DNA of 35,808 bases from Bernardetiaceae bacterium (GCA_020832465.1 JAFIER010000207.1:1-35808), one strand, 5' to 3'; shown: positions 1 to 8,230, counted from the first letter of the stretch. Notes: generated by a model from the letters alone, not told the origin. Translations and numbers: made by a program.

Positions 1-941
1 CGCCTTTTCATGAGGCTTTTATAAATGCTTTTTCGGATAGATTGGAAGGCAAAGTAGCTTCTGTCCCCACTTTTATTAGTCTGAGCAGTTGGTTGCATGG
101 CTTAAATACAAGCCTCGGACAGTCATTCTTTGAGCACACGGCACAAATACTTTTCTGCGGTGAGAAAAAAGAGTTTACAACAAGAAAACAGAATAACTTA
201 CGCATTGACCAGAGTCAAAAAAATGCGATTGCCGACATAATAACAGACTTGAGCAATGGCAATAGAAAACCCTCTTTGGTGCGAGAAAACAAAATAATTT
301 TTACACAGCCCATAGAAGGTAATTTGGTAGAAGGAACAGATTTTACTGCTGATGTTTTTTCTGAAGAGGCAAAGCAGGTGATCTGCGTCGAAATAAAAAC
401 CGTAAAGCCCAATAAAAGTGTTTTTAAAAGTGAAAAACAAAAAATTTTAGAAGCTAAAGCGGCATTGCAAATCAAATATCCAAAAAAGGACATCAAATAT
501 TTCTTAGCCTTTCCCTTCGACCCACTTAGCGAAACACCCTACGGCTATGACAAGCAGCGTTTTATGCGTTATAGTGTAGGTTTTAGCAAGTATTTTGATG
601 AAGCCGAAATTTTATTGGCGAGCGAGTTTTGGGATTATATCTCCGGTGTTTTGCACACGATGGAATCTATTATTGATATTATAAATGCCATTGCAACACC
701 TCTTTTTATGAAAGAATTAGCCTTCCTATCCGAGCCGCAAAATACAAAAACGCATAAAAATGCCTATTTAGATTTACTACAAAAATGGTTCTTATACCGA
801 GAACACCAGCTCCTAACTCAACCTGCAAAAAACAAAACCGATACTAAAACCCAAAAACTACTCAATCAATCTTGCTTCCGAAACGGAGAATATAATTCTG
901 AAAGGCTGTTAAGATTGCTTCAAAGTAGTAATATAATTTAG
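1..941 (+). CDS. TdeIII-like type II restriction endonuclease, 5'-truncated by window edge
   Basis: The reading frame is open to the left edge of the window, so the gene is partial: upstream of the first possible TTG start (position 42) the frame reads PFHEAFINAFSDR without a stop. The visible part is about 313 residues. The N-terminal pattern (PFHEA, then SLSSWLHGLNTSLGQSFFE) resembles the TdeIII family of type II restriction enzymes. The central GTDFTADV followed about 14 residues later by CVEIKTVKPN fits a PD-(D/E)xK nuclease core (D ... ExK). Family knowledge suggests cleavage of double-stranded DNA at a short palindromic site; TdeIII itself is known for GGNCC, but the specificity of this protein is not readable from sequence. 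A partner cytosine methyltransferase would be expected just outside the left edge. The gene is convergent with kynU and ends next to a 33-nt hairpin repeat. The family assignment is from pattern memory and should be treated as likely. Confidence 0.7.
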   Translation, partial: PFHEAFINAFSDRLEGKVASVPTFISLSSWLHGLNTSLGQSFFEHTAQILFCGEKKEFTTRKQNNLRIDQSQKNAIADIITDLSNGNRKPSLVRENKIIFTQPIEGNLVEGTDFTADVFSEEAKQVICVEIKTVKPNKSVFKSEKQKILEAKAALQIKYPKKDIKYFLAFPFDPLSETPYGYDKQRFMRYSVGFSKYFDEAEILLASEFWDYISGVLHTMESIIDIINAIATPLFMKELAFLSEPQNTKTHKNAYLDLLQKWFLYREHQLLTQPAKNKTDTKTQKLLNQSCFRNGEYNSERLLRLLQSSNII

Positions 942-965
942 AGGGGAAGACAATCAATAGAAATT

Positions 966-998
966 AGAAATAACATTTCTCAAAGAAACGCTATTTCT
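966..998. repeat. 33-nt hairpin module, class A (copy A1)
   Basis: Arms AGAAATAACATTTCT and AGAAACGCTATTTCT around loop CAA. The flanking AATT/AATT lengthens the stem. It lies in the 68-bp convergent gap between the restriction gene and kynU, so it may serve as a bidirectional transcript end. Confidence 0.85.
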
Positions 999-1009
999 AA
1001 TTTTGTTAT

Positions 1010-2293
1010 CTAATTTTTAAAAAGCGTCTTAGCGATTTCATAAAATCTAAAACAATCGCTATATGAATTGTATAAGGGTGCTGGCGCTATGCGAATGACA
1101 TCAGGCTCCCTCCAATCAGCTACTACATCTTGCGCTGTGAGTGCATCATACAATTTGCGTCCGTCTTTTTTGGCGACAAGCGAGAGCTGCGCACCGCGCT
1201 GTTCGGGATTTTGTGGTGTGATATAAGTAAGAACTTCTCCAAATTCTTCATTGAGTTTTGCGATAAGGAAGGCTAAATAGCCCGTAAGCTCAACACTTTT
1301 TTTGCGAATTTCAGACATACCAACTTCATCAAAAATGGCTAATGAAGCTCTATGCGCCGCCATTGGCAATATTTGTGCATTGCTAAGCTGCCAGCCATCG
1401 GCGCCAGGCATAGGAATAAAACCTTTTTTCATTTCGAAGCGAGCGGCTTCGTCATGTCCCCACCAGCCTGCTAATCGTGGAATTTCTTTATTATTTGCGT
1501 GCTTTTCATGTACGAATACACCTGACGTACCTCCAGGACCAGAATTGAGGTATTTGTAAGTGCACCAAACAGCAAAATCTACATTCCATTCGTGTAGTGA
1601 TAATTCTATATTTCCAGCAGCATGGGCTAAGTCATATCCTACATTTGCGCCTACTTCATGGGCTGCTTTGGCAATGCTTTTCATATCAAAAACCTGCCCC
1701 GTATAATAGTTTATTCCCCCGAGCATAACTAAGGCAATATGCTCTCCTTCTTTTTTGATTAAGTCTATAATATCTTCGTTTCGGATATATGATTCTCCCT
1801 TTCTTGGTTTGATTTCAAGAATGGCTTCATCGGGTTCGTAGCCGTGCAGGCGTGCTTGACTTTCGACGGCGTATTGGTCGGAGGGGAAAGCAGAGGCTTC
1901 TATCAAAATCTTAAACCGTTGCTTTGTAGGGCGGTAAAAGGAAATCATCATGAGGTGTAAATTGACCGTGAGGTTGTTCATAATGACTACTTCAATGGGC
2001 TTTGCCCCTACGATGCGTGCGGCAGCTTGTCTCAAAAAATGATGGTAATAAAGCCAAGGGTTTTCAGCTTCGAGGTGTCCATCTACGCCCCATTTTTTCC
2101 ATTCTTCGAGTTCTTTATTGACGTATTCGCTTAGATTTTTGGGTTGCAATCCTAAGGAGTTGCCACACAAATATACTTTTTCTTGTCCTTTATCATTTTT
2201 AGGAAAATAAAAGCGATTGCGGTAAGCGTGTAAGGGGTCTTTTTGGTCTGCCTTTTTGGCAAATTCTCGTGTAGCTTGATAGTCTTGGGTCAT
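1010..2293 (-). CDS. kynU: kynureninase (L-kynurenine hydrolase)
   Basis: A PLP-dependent enzyme that cleaves L-kynurenine to anthranilate and alanine, or 3-hydroxykynurenine to 3-hydroxyanthranilate, in tryptophan breakdown or the aerobic NAD route. Using the Met at 2293 (MTQDYQATREF) the protein is 427 residues, the usual length; an upstream Met at 2323 would only add an Asn-rich tail, so the shorter start is preferred. The PLP lysine lies in CTYKYLNSGPGG (about residue 247), preceded by the DLAHAAGN cofactor motif (about 221). AGWWGHD and GADGWQLSNAQ match the conserved substrate-site region of kynureninases. It follows hemE on the same strand with a roughly 100-bp gap holding a hairpin, so it is probably a separate transcript. 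No other kynurenine-pathway gene is in the window. Confidence 0.96.
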   Translation of the reverse strand: MTQDYQATREFAKKADQKDPLHAYRNRFYFPKNDKGQEKVYLCGNSLGLQPKNLSEYVNKELEEWKKWGVDGHLEAENPWLYYHHFLRQAAARIVGAKPIEVVIMNNLTVNLHLMMISFYRPTKQRFKILIEASAFPSDQYAVESQARLHGYEPDEAILEIKPRKGESYIRNEDIIDLIKKEGEHIALVMLGGINYYTGQVFDMKSIAKAAHEVGANVGYDLAHAAGNIELSLHEWNVDFAVWCTYKYLNSGPGGTSGVFVHEKHANNKEIPRLAGWWGHDEAARFEMKKGFIPMPGADGWQLSNAQILPMAAHRASLAIFDEVGMSEIRKKSVELTGYLAFLIAKLNEEFGEVLTYITPQNPEQRGAQLSLVAKKDGRKLYDALTAQDVVADWREPDVIRIAPAPLYNSYSDCFRFYEIAKTLFKN

Positions 2294-2330
2294 TTTTAAT
2301 GAGTTATTGTTATTGGTAATCAAAGGATTA

Positions 2331-2368
2331 ACAAAAACAACCTTTCAATTGAGAAATGTTGTTTTTGT
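2331..2368. terminator. hairpin between hemE and kynU, likely hemE terminator
   Basis: Inverted repeat ACAAAAACAAC / GTTGTTTTTGT with a 16-nt loop. On the minus strand the distal arm supplies a T-rich tract right after the hemE stop, as in an intrinsic terminator. Stem is AT-rich, so strength is uncertain. Confidence 0.5.
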
Positions 2369-2397
2369 TTTTAAGCTAAATTCGTAACTGCTGTGCG

Positions 2398-3438
2398 TTA
2401 CTTTGCATTTTTTTGCGAATATTTTTTTACGGTCTGTATAAAGTATTTTACTTTATCTGGGTCTGTATCAGGATATACACCGTGTCCGAGGTTAGCAATA
2501 TGTTTATGATTTCCAAAAGCATCGATCATAGCTTTAGTTTGATCTTCTATGCTTTGGTACGATCCGTAAAGTGCGCAGGGGTCGAGGTTTCCTTGTAATA
2601 CTTTATTTTCTCCGATGAGCTTACGCGATTCGGCAATATCCATATTCCAGTCTAATCCTACCACTTGGCAGTTTAGTTTGCCCATAGCTTGACGTGCAAA
2701 ATAAGCCCCTTTTGCGAATACAGTAACAGGTACTTCTGTAATGGCATTACAAATTTGGTCAATATATTTTAACGAAAATCGTTCGTATTGTGCTGGTGGC
2801 AGAATACCTGCCCAAGAGTCAAATATTTGTACTAAATCTGCGCCTGCTCGGATTTGATTTTTGAGATAAGCAATCGTAGCAGCGGTAATTTTTTCTAAAA
2901 AATTTTCAGCAAAACTAGGATTTTGATAAAAAATTCGGCGTGCTTTTGAAAATGTTTTTGAGCCAGAGCCTTCAATCATATAAGCAAAGATAGTAAAAGG
3001 CGCGCCTGCAAAACCAATAAGAGGCACTCTGCCGTTGAGGTTTTTTTTCGTTAGGCTAATGGCATCATATACGTAAGTTAGATTATCAGCGGCTTCTTCG
3101 CCTAAGAGTTTATTTAAATCAGCTTCGCTTTCAACTGTTTTTGGAAAATAAGGACCTCTTTTTTCTATCATTTCATAGGGCAATCCCATAGCTTCTGGGA
3201 TAACCAAAATATCTGAAAAAATAATAGCCGCATCTACGCCCAATAAATCTACGGGCTGAATAGTAACTTCGGCAGCGTGCTCGGGCGTGCGTACTAATTC
3301 TATAAAACCGCTTAAGCTATTGCGTACTGCTCTATACTCTGGCAGAATACGCCCCGCTTGCCGCATAAGCCATACAGGGGTGCGCTCCGTCTGCTCACCA
3401 CGGGCGGCACGTAAAAAAAGGTCGTTTTGTAGTTGCAT
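2398..3438 (-). CDS. hemE: uroporphyrinogen decarboxylase
   Basis: Decarboxylates the four acetate side chains of uroporphyrinogen III to give coproporphyrinogen III in cytosolic heme biosynthesis; needs no cofactor. The 346-residue length is typical. The N-terminal signature [18 protein letters not shown] carries the arginines that bind the substrate carboxylates, and [18 protein letters not shown] holds the catalytic aspartate (the Asp in FSDI). [26 protein letters not shown] and the C-terminal [12 protein letters not shown] are further family signatures. All key residues appear intact. It is transcribed away from the SET-domain gene across a 415-bp divergent gap and sits upstream of kynU on the same strand. 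Other heme genes are not in the window. Confidence 0.98.
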   Translation of the reverse strand: MQLQNDLFLRAARGEQTERTPVWLMRQAGRILPEYRAVRNSLSGFIELVRTPEHAAEVTIQPVDLLGVDAAIIFSDILVIPEAMGLPYEMIEKRGPYFPKTVESEADLNKLLGEEAADNLTYVYDAISLTKKNLNGRVPLIGFAGAPFTIFAYMIEGSGSKTFSKARRIFYQNPSFAENFLEKITAATIAYLKNQIRAGADLVQIFDSWAGILPPAQYERFSLKYIDQICNAITEVPVTVFAKGAYFARQAMGKLNCQVVGLDWNMDIAESRKLIGENKVLQGNLDPCALYGSYQSIEDQTKAMIDAFGNHKHIANLGHGVYPDTDPDKVKYFIQTVKKYSQKNAK

Positions 3439-3853
3439 CTAAGTCTTAGTATGTATGAATTTTAAAATGATGTACTTTTTGTGCATCGCTATTTTTATAA
3501 GCAAAAATAAAACTAAACGCTAAATTACTAAAAAAACTCGATACTAAGACTGCTTAAAGCGTTAAAAATTAGAAATAAGGTTAAAGATTATCCTCTTTGA
3601 TTTACGATATGCTTTTGTAAGTAGCTTAGCTATTAAGCATAAGCTTTCACAAAGGAATATTATGGCTAATATCTTTTCCAACATCTACAAAGCGCTCATC
3701 TCTGTTCAAAAATTTAGACGTTGATAATGGCTTTGTTTCTCACATAAAAAATATTGCATTATTGGAATTTTTTCTATGCCTTAGTAGTTTTTAGCGCATC
3801 TTTTTAGATGGTATTATTAAAAGAATTTTTACACACTAATTGATTTTATCAAT
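3439..3853. other. 415-bp divergent intergenic region between hemE and the SET gene
   Basis: AT-rich. It must hold the promoters of hemE (minus) and the SET-domain gene (plus). A CAAAAATA string near 3503 matches the complement of the Bacteroidota -7 element TAnnTTTG in hemE orientation, but no matching -33 element was found. No copy of the 33-nt hairpin, no terminal-inverted-repeat element and no convincing gene were seen. A 20-codon ATG frame at 3661 is noted but not supported. Confidence 0.5.
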
Positions 3854-4504
3854 ATGATTCACCCCAACACAGAGTTGCGTTTTATTAGCTCAGCAATAGG
3901 CTATGGCGTTTTTGCAGTCTCTTTTATTCCTAAAGGCACTATTGTATATGTCAAAGACAGTTTGGAAATAGAGGTAAGCCCCAAAAAATATGACAAATTA
4001 GATACCTATGCTAAAGCAGTGGTTGATAAATACTCGTATCGGGACGAGCGCGGCTTTCGCATTATCAGCTGGGATTTTGCCAAATATGTAAATCATTCTT
4101 GTAATTATAACACCATCAGTACGGGCTATGGATTCGAGATTGCTATTCGGGATATTGAGGTTGATGAGCAGATTACTGATGAGTATGGCATTTTTAATTT
4201 AGAGCAAAATTTTAGTTGTAGCTGTGGTAGTGCGCAATGCCGTGGGCAAATCAAACCTACGGATTTTGATACTTATGCCACACTTTGGGATAGCCAAATA
4301 AAAGATGCCTTACAGTATTATGCACGAACCCCTCAGGATTTAGCTATTTATATTCCACCCAAGCTACAAAAGCAACTTAACAACTACTTACAAACAGGCA
4401 CTTATTATCGCTCTATCAAAAACTTACAACATAAAAATCATGACAATGTGTTGGAAACGAACAACCCTGCTATGCCTTTTTATCTTCAGGATTGTCAGGC
4501 TTAG
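3854..4504 (+). CDS. SET-domain protein (putative lysine methyltransferase)
   Basis: A 216-residue stand-alone SET protein. Visible motifs are GYGVFA (about 16-21, start of the SET fold and SAM site), YVNHSCNYNT (about 78-87, the NHSC cofactor motif), ITDEYG (about 107-112, with the Tyr typical of the catalytic site) and a post-SET-like cysteine cluster CSCGSAQC (about 122-129) that could bind zinc with the NHSC cysteine. The family transfers methyl groups from SAM to protein lysines; bacterial members are less studied than eukaryotic histone enzymes and their targets are mostly unknown. The C-terminal 80 residues resemble no domain I recognise. The gene stands alone between hemE and msrA with no obvious substrate gene beside it. 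Confidence 0.85.
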   Translation: MIHPNTELRFISSAIGYGVFAVSFIPKGTIVYVKDSLEIEVSPKKYDKLDTYAKAVVDKYSYRDERGFRIISWDFAKYVNHSCNYNTISTGYGFEIAIRDIEVDEQITDEYGIFNLEQNFSCSCGSAQCRGQIKPTDFDTYATLWDSQIKDALQYYARTPQDLAIYIPPKLQKQLNNYLQTGTYYRSIKNLQHKNHDNVLETNNPAMPFYLQDCQA

Positions 4505-4577
4505 GATATTAGGGATTTGCCTATGAAAACAAGCAGGAAAAACCTGCTCATAGCGCTTATATTTTAGTATCTATTTT

Positions 4578-4656
4578 TCCATAGCGTGGAGTTTGTAGTC
4601 CAAGTATTTGAAGGCTATAGACTATTTCCTAAGCTGGTGCTTCGGGCTACAGCTAT
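4578..4656. repeat. degenerate palindromic repeat fragment (class G)
   Basis: Contains CATAGCGTGGAGTTTG, close to the palindrome at 29300-29331, and CTTCGGGCTACAGCT, the exact reverse complement of a 15-nt stretch at 32737-32751. It looks like a decayed or composite copy of repeats found elsewhere in the window. Confidence 0.45.
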
Positions 4657-4664
4657 AAAATTTT

Positions 4665-4697
4665 AGCACTAACGGTTCTGGCCGAACTGTTAGTGCT
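4665..4697. repeat. 33-nt hairpin module, class B (copy B1)
   Basis: Arms AGCACTAACGGTTCT and CGAACTGTTAGTGCT around GGC, extended outward by AAAATTTT on both sides to a stem of over 20 bp with one G-T pair. It lies in the convergent gap between the SET gene and msrA and may end both transcripts. Confidence 0.85.
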
Positions 4698-4763
4698 AAA
4701 ATTTTATTAAACATCTGCCGGCTACGCTCGCGCCCTCGACACTATAAAAAAAATGAACTTAGC

Positions 4764-5447
4764 TTAGTCTTGTGTTTGTTTTTTGAGTCGGTGCTTAAAC
4801 TCTTTTCTAAATTTCTGTACCTTTGGATTAATGACAAAGCTACAGTAAGGTTGGTTGCCGTTATTGGCAAAATAATCTTGGTGGTAGTCTTCGGCTTCAT
4901 AAAAAACGCCAAGAGGTGATATTTCTGTAACGATGGGGTCTGCCCATAAGTCAGAAGCATCTGTTTCTTTAAGGGATTTTTCGGCAATCTTTTTTTGCTG
5001 TTCGTTTTGATAAAAAATAGCCGAGCGGTACTGTGTACCTTTGTCGTTTCCTTGCTGGTTTAGGGTCGTTGGGTTATGCGTATGCCAAAAGACTTCGAGT
5101 ATATCAGCAAAGCTAATGACTTGAGGGTCGAAATATACTTGCACAACTTCGGCATGTCCTGTGGTGCCATTGCATACTTCGCGATAAGCGGGGTTCTTGA
5201 CGTGGCCTCCGGTATAGCCAGAGACAACTTTATGCACGCCTTCTACTTCTTGATATACGGCTTCTACGCACCAAAAACAACCGGCACCAAGCGTGGCGAT
5301 TTCGAGGTTTGAGAGGTTTTCTGAATTTTGCATATTGATTTTTTGATTTTCCTTTGAAGAGTGAAGCGGTGTGCAAGCGGCGATGCTACCTATAAGCAAC
5401 AAAGCAACTTGGCACCACGCCAATATAAAAATAATTTTTTGTGTCAT
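4764..5447 (-). CDS. msrA: peptide methionine-S-sulfoxide reductase, lipoprotein form
   Basis: Reduces methionine-(S)-sulfoxide in proteins. The catalytic motif GCFWC is at about residues 57-61, followed by the family blocks VSGYTGGHVKNPAYREVCNGTTGHAEVV and a C-terminal AEDYHQDYFANN that helps form the active site. The 227 residues include an N-terminal extension: a hydrophobic segment (about 5-21) ending in SIAAC, which reads as a lipobox with Cys25 as the lipidated residue. This places the enzyme outside the cytoplasm, anchored to a membrane, where it would repair oxidised envelope proteins. No MsrB domain is fused. The resolving cysteine is not obvious at the extreme C terminus; Cys residues in the VCNG and PYCSF segments are candidates. 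It is convergent with the SET gene. Confidence 0.95.
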   Translation of the reverse strand: MTQKIIFILAWCQVALLLIGSIAACTPLHSSKENQKINMQNSENLSNLEIATLGAGCFWCVEAVYQEVEGVHKVVSGYTGGHVKNPAYREVCNGTTGHAEVVQVYFDPQVISFADILEVFWHTHNPTTLNQQGNDKGTQYRSAIFYQNEQQKKIAEKSLKETDASDLWADPIVTEISPLGVFYEAEDYHQDYFANNGNQPYCSFVINPKVQKFRKEFKHRLKKQTQD

Positions 5448-5949
5448 AATTTGTTTTATAAAAAGACAAACAAGTTTTAAAGGGCATTCTAAAACGACCT
5501 ATAAGGTAACTTCATGCGATACAATTTCGTTTAATAAAAAAGCAAAACACCTCAAAAATTTAGTCTCTTGCTTAGGCAATGGTGAAAGTTTTTAGTTTAT
5601 TTATCTTAAATTTGCAATCTATAAAAAAAAATAGTAGTTTTCGCTATGAATTGTTCGTACACCAAATGTTGTATAAGCAATATAGGTCCAGTAGTACGGG
5701 TGCATTTCAAAACTATGCGGTTTGTGTTTGGTGGGGACAGCAAACACGGCGAGCGTAGTTGTTTTAAGACAGTAGCTTATGCTACTGCGTAAATATGAAT
5801 TGCACCCAGTAGTGCTCAAAGTTTTTTAGTACTTTGTAGTGCCATATTCCATGAGCAAGGATTAGCAAGCAATTATTCACATAATTAAGAACAAACTCAT
5901 TACGATTTTTGCGTTTAGCTGTATCATTCATATTTTTAAGTTGTAACTC
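5448..5949. other. divergent intergenic region with an inserted 108-bp element
   Basis: About 500 bp between msrA (minus) and the coiled-coil gene (plus). The only structure recognised is MITE-like element D1 at 5698-5805 with its flanking direct repeats. The outer parts are AT-rich and presumably carry the two promoters, but no complete -33/-7 pair was recognised. Confidence 0.5.
5698..5805 (+). mobile_element. MITE-like element D1 (108 bp)
   Basis: Starts GGGTGCATTTC and ends GAATTGCAC, giving imperfect terminal inverted repeats. Flanked by 10-bp direct repeats CCAGTAGTAC (5688-5697) and CCAGTAGTGC (5806-5815), 9 of 10 identical, as expected from target-site duplication. It holds an internal hairpin (GTGTTTG ... 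CAAACAC) and AGTAGC-TTAT-GCTACT. No coding capacity. Nearly identical to D2 at 8388. Confidence 0.8.
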
Positions 5950-6795
5950 ATGAAAAACGGTTTCTCATACCCCCCTACTAATTGGGTCAAATATGTAATA
6001 GCTATTATCCTGCTTGCGGCGGTCGTGGCGTATTTTGTAACGTTAGCCTCTTCCTCCTCTGTGGATAAAAGCGAAATCGATAAAGAGTTTTTGCTTCAAG
6101 ATATTCAAATGGCCAATAAAGAAAATTTGCGCAAAATAGAAGACCTCCAAGCCCAACTCAAAGAGGCTGAAGAAAAACAAAAAAAATTAGAAAAAGAAAA
6201 CGAAAAAAAACAAGCCCTACTAGATAATAAAGGCGACCAAATTACAAATAAGCAAAGCGATATCGATGAATTACAAAATCAAATACGCGAGCTTAAATCT
6301 GATAAACAACGCCTCCACGAAATTATAGATAGCAGAGGCAATGAAGTTAAATCTTTAAGCGAACGCAATAAAGAACAAAACGAACTGCTCAAATCTACAC
6401 AAGAGCAACTCCGAACCTCACAAGAAGACTATCAAAAAGAACGAAAAAACTCACAAGATAGCCAACAAGAACTCAAACTTTTGCAAGAAAAATATAATAC
6501 CATAGAGACAGAACACCGAGAAACACAACGACAATTTACACAAATGATGAGTGAAATTAGCCAGCTCAAAGTAGAGCTTAATCAAGCTAAAATAGACCTC
6601 AATGATGCACAAACCGAACTCAAAATTATGAAAGGCATTCAAAGCCAAACTACGGCAAACCTGCCCACACAGCAACAGCTCAACACAGGCAGCAACCAAA
6701 CAGACAATGACAGCAACAATGCACTCAAAATTGTAGCTATTGTATCGGTTATTGTTATGTTTATTGTGTTTGTCGTATATATGTTACATAATTAA
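5950..6795 (+). CDS. coiled-coil protein with a transmembrane segment at each end
   Basis: 281 residues, family not recognised. An N-terminal hydrophobic helix (about 14-33) is followed by a long Glu/Lys/Gln-rich heptad region (about 38-230), a Gln/Asn/Thr-rich linker (about 231-256) and a C-terminal hydrophobic helix (about 258-279) ending only a few residues before the stop. The two membrane segments imply that the whole coiled coil lies on one side of the membrane, or that it spans between two membranes; the sequence does not decide. Low Cys and no catalytic motif suggest a structural or scaffolding role. The next gene on the same strand also ends in a membrane helix, but a 314-bp gap with an inserted element separates them, so co-transcription is uncertain. 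The Met at 5950 directly precedes the hydrophobic segment and is a good start. Confidence 0.8.
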   Translation: MKNGFSYPPTNWVKYVIAIILLAAVVAYFVTLASSSSVDKSEIDKEFLLQDIQMANKENLRKIEDLQAQLKEAEEKQKKLEKENEKKQALLDNKGDQITNKQSDIDELQNQIRELKSDKQRLHEIIDSRGNEVKSLSERNKEQNELLKSTQEQLRTSQEDYQKERKNSQDSQQELKLLQEKYNTIETEHRETQRQFTQMMSEISQLKVELNQAKIDLNDAQTELKIMKGIQSQTTANLPTQQQLNTGSNQTDNDSNNALKIVAIVSVIVMFIVFVVYMLHN

Positions 6796-6847
6796 AACTT
6801 GAGCGATAAAAGCAGGCGGGTGCACGACAACTTTGCTAAATTAGCCC

Positions 6848-6880
6848 AGAAATAACATTTCTTAAAGAAATATTATTTCT
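6848..6880. repeat. 33-nt hairpin module, class A (copy A2)
   Basis: Arms AGAAATAACATTTCT and AGAAATATTATTTCT around TAA, one G-T type mismatch. Lies within element E1, 18 bp before copy B2. Confidence 0.85.
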
Positions 6881-6898
6881 ATAATTAACTAAGCATCA

Positions 6899-6931
6899 AG
6901 CACTAACAGTTTTCTCAAAACTGTTAGTGCT
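6899..6931. repeat. 33-nt hairpin module, class B (copy B2)
   Basis: Arms AGCACTAACAGTTTT and AAAACTGTTAGTGCT around CTC, a perfect 15-bp stem. Relative to other copies the inner pairs have changed on both sides (TTTT/AAAA), so pairing is kept. Within element E1. Confidence 0.9.
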
Positions 6932-7109
6932 GAAACTATCTAAACCGATTTACCAACTTGACGTACACCCAAGCAGGCTATGAGTGCTAAATTTTTGAAC
7001 TCTTATTCTTCTTATCTTATTGATTTTTTAGCGCGCAGCAGGGCACAGGCTGCGTTATTGAAATAACTAAAAACAACTACTTCTTTACCTTGAAACATCT
7101 ATTATACTA

Positions 7110-8222
7110 ATGGCTGATTATTTGAGTGAAAAAAAAGACGATAGCAAAGACCGAATCATTTGCAACAACTGCGGTGCATCGCTAAAATTTGCACCAGGTA
7201 CGACTTCGCTGGCTTGCAACTACTGCGGTGCCAAAAACGAAATTGTATCTCAAAATGCAGATGTAATCATAGAAGAGCATGACTTCCTCGAAACTTTGCG
7301 CAAAGGATTAAGTGTGCAGCAGGAGCGCACAGTAGCTACTGCCGACTGTACCGCTTGTGGCGCTATAACCACCATGCCACCTAATGTAACCTCGACAGAG
7401 TGTGCTTTTTGTGCGACACCTATAGTCATCAAAGGCGGAACGCTCAACGAAACATGCGTGCTACAGCCCAAATCCTTATTACCCTTTGCCATAGACCAAA
7501 AACAAGGGCAGGAACGATTTAAAAACTGGATATCAAGCCTTTGGTTTGCACCCAATAACCTCAAAAAAGCCGCTTCTGTATCCGAAAAACTCAAAGGTAT
7601 GTATATCCCCTATTGGACTTACGATAGCCAAACTTACACGATATACAGAGGTGAACGTGGTACTAACTATACTGTAACAGAAACCTATACCGATTCTGAC
7701 GGCAAAACGCAAACACGCCAAGTAACTAAAATCCGTTGGACGCCCGCCTCCGGCAACATCGATCTATTTTTTGATGACGTACTTGTCTTAGCAAGCCATT
7801 CATTGCCCTACGAGCATGCCGAAAATCTTGCACCTTGGGATTTGCCAGATCTTGTACCCTTTGATGAACAGTATATCACTGGATTTCAAACCGAAATTTA
7901 TCAAGTAGATTTGGAATCTGGGTTTACCGTAGCCAAAAATAAAATGGAAGAAAAGCTAAAGGTTGCTATTAAAAGAGACATCGGTGGAGACCACCAGCGC
8001 ATTCACCACATGGACGTTGATTTTCAAGATATTACATTTAAACATATTTTGCTACCCATTTGGATTAGTGCATATAAGTACAACAAAAAAGTATATCGTT
8101 TTCTTATCAACGGACGCACCGGCAAAGTACAAGGCGAGAGACCTTATAGCGCTATCAAAATTGCACTCGCTGTAATTGCTGTATTGGCAATTATTTTTGC
8201 ACTCTATTACTTCTCTCAATAA
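7110..8222 (+). CDS. double zinc-ribbon protein with C-terminal membrane anchor
   Basis: 370 residues. Two four-cysteine zinc ribbons are visible: CNNC...CNYC (Cys18, 21, 36, 39) and CTAC...CAFC (Cys80, 83, 98, 101). A middle domain follows with a conserved-looking stretch (YWTYDSQTYTIYRGERG, then RWTPASGNIDLFFDDVLVLAS) known from bacterial proteins often named TFIIB-type zinc-ribbon or PriA-like; those names reflect the ribbon only, and no helicase or replication domain is present. A hydrophobic helix (about 350-368) ends the protein, so it is probably tail-anchored with the ribbons in the cytoplasm. Function is unknown; a role in recognising a protein or nucleic-acid partner at the membrane is inference. 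The upstream neighbour also has a C-terminal membrane helix. Confidence 0.8.
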   Translation: MADYLSEKKDDSKDRIICNNCGASLKFAPGTTSLACNYCGAKNEIVSQNADVIIEEHDFLETLRKGLSVQQERTVATADCTACGAITTMPPNVTSTECAFCATPIVIKGGTLNETCVLQPKSLLPFAIDQKQGQERFKNWISSLWFAPNNLKKAASVSEKLKGMYIPYWTYDSQTYTIYRGERGTNYTVTETYTDSDGKTQTRQVTKIRWTPASGNIDLFFDDVLVLASHSLPYEHAENLAPWDLPDLVPFDEQYITGFQTEIYQVDLESGFTVAKNKMEEKLKVAIKRDIGGDHQRIHHMDVDFQDITFKHILLPIWISAYKYNKKVYRFLINGRTGKVQGERPYSAIKIALAVIAVLAIIFALYYFSQ

Positions 8223-8230
8223 TTGCGAAA

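Larger units (their letters stand above)
6818..6970 (+). mobile_element. MITE-like element E1 carrying two hairpin modules
   Basis: Ends GGGTGCACGAC and GACGTACACCC form terminal inverted repeats. The direct repeat AAGCAGGC lies immediately outside both ends (6810-6817 and 6971-6978), 8 of 8 identical. Inside are hairpin modules A2 and B2. Its right-hand 40 nt recurs inverted at about 32690-32720 (element E2). Non-coding. Confidence 0.7.

Noticed and set aside
42-941. The TTG at 42 as the true start of the restriction enzyme gene
   Set aside because: The frame stays open upstream to the window edge and the upstream residues (PFHEAF...) fit the family N terminus, so the gene is truncated by the window.
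3661-3723. A 20-codon ATG reading frame in the hemE-SET gap
   Set aside because: Too short, no family resemblance and no recognisable translation signal.
5619-5819. Minus-strand 66-residue frame across element D1
   Set aside because: It spans a non-coding repeat and its flanking repeats; codon pattern is not gene-like and D2 does not keep the frame.
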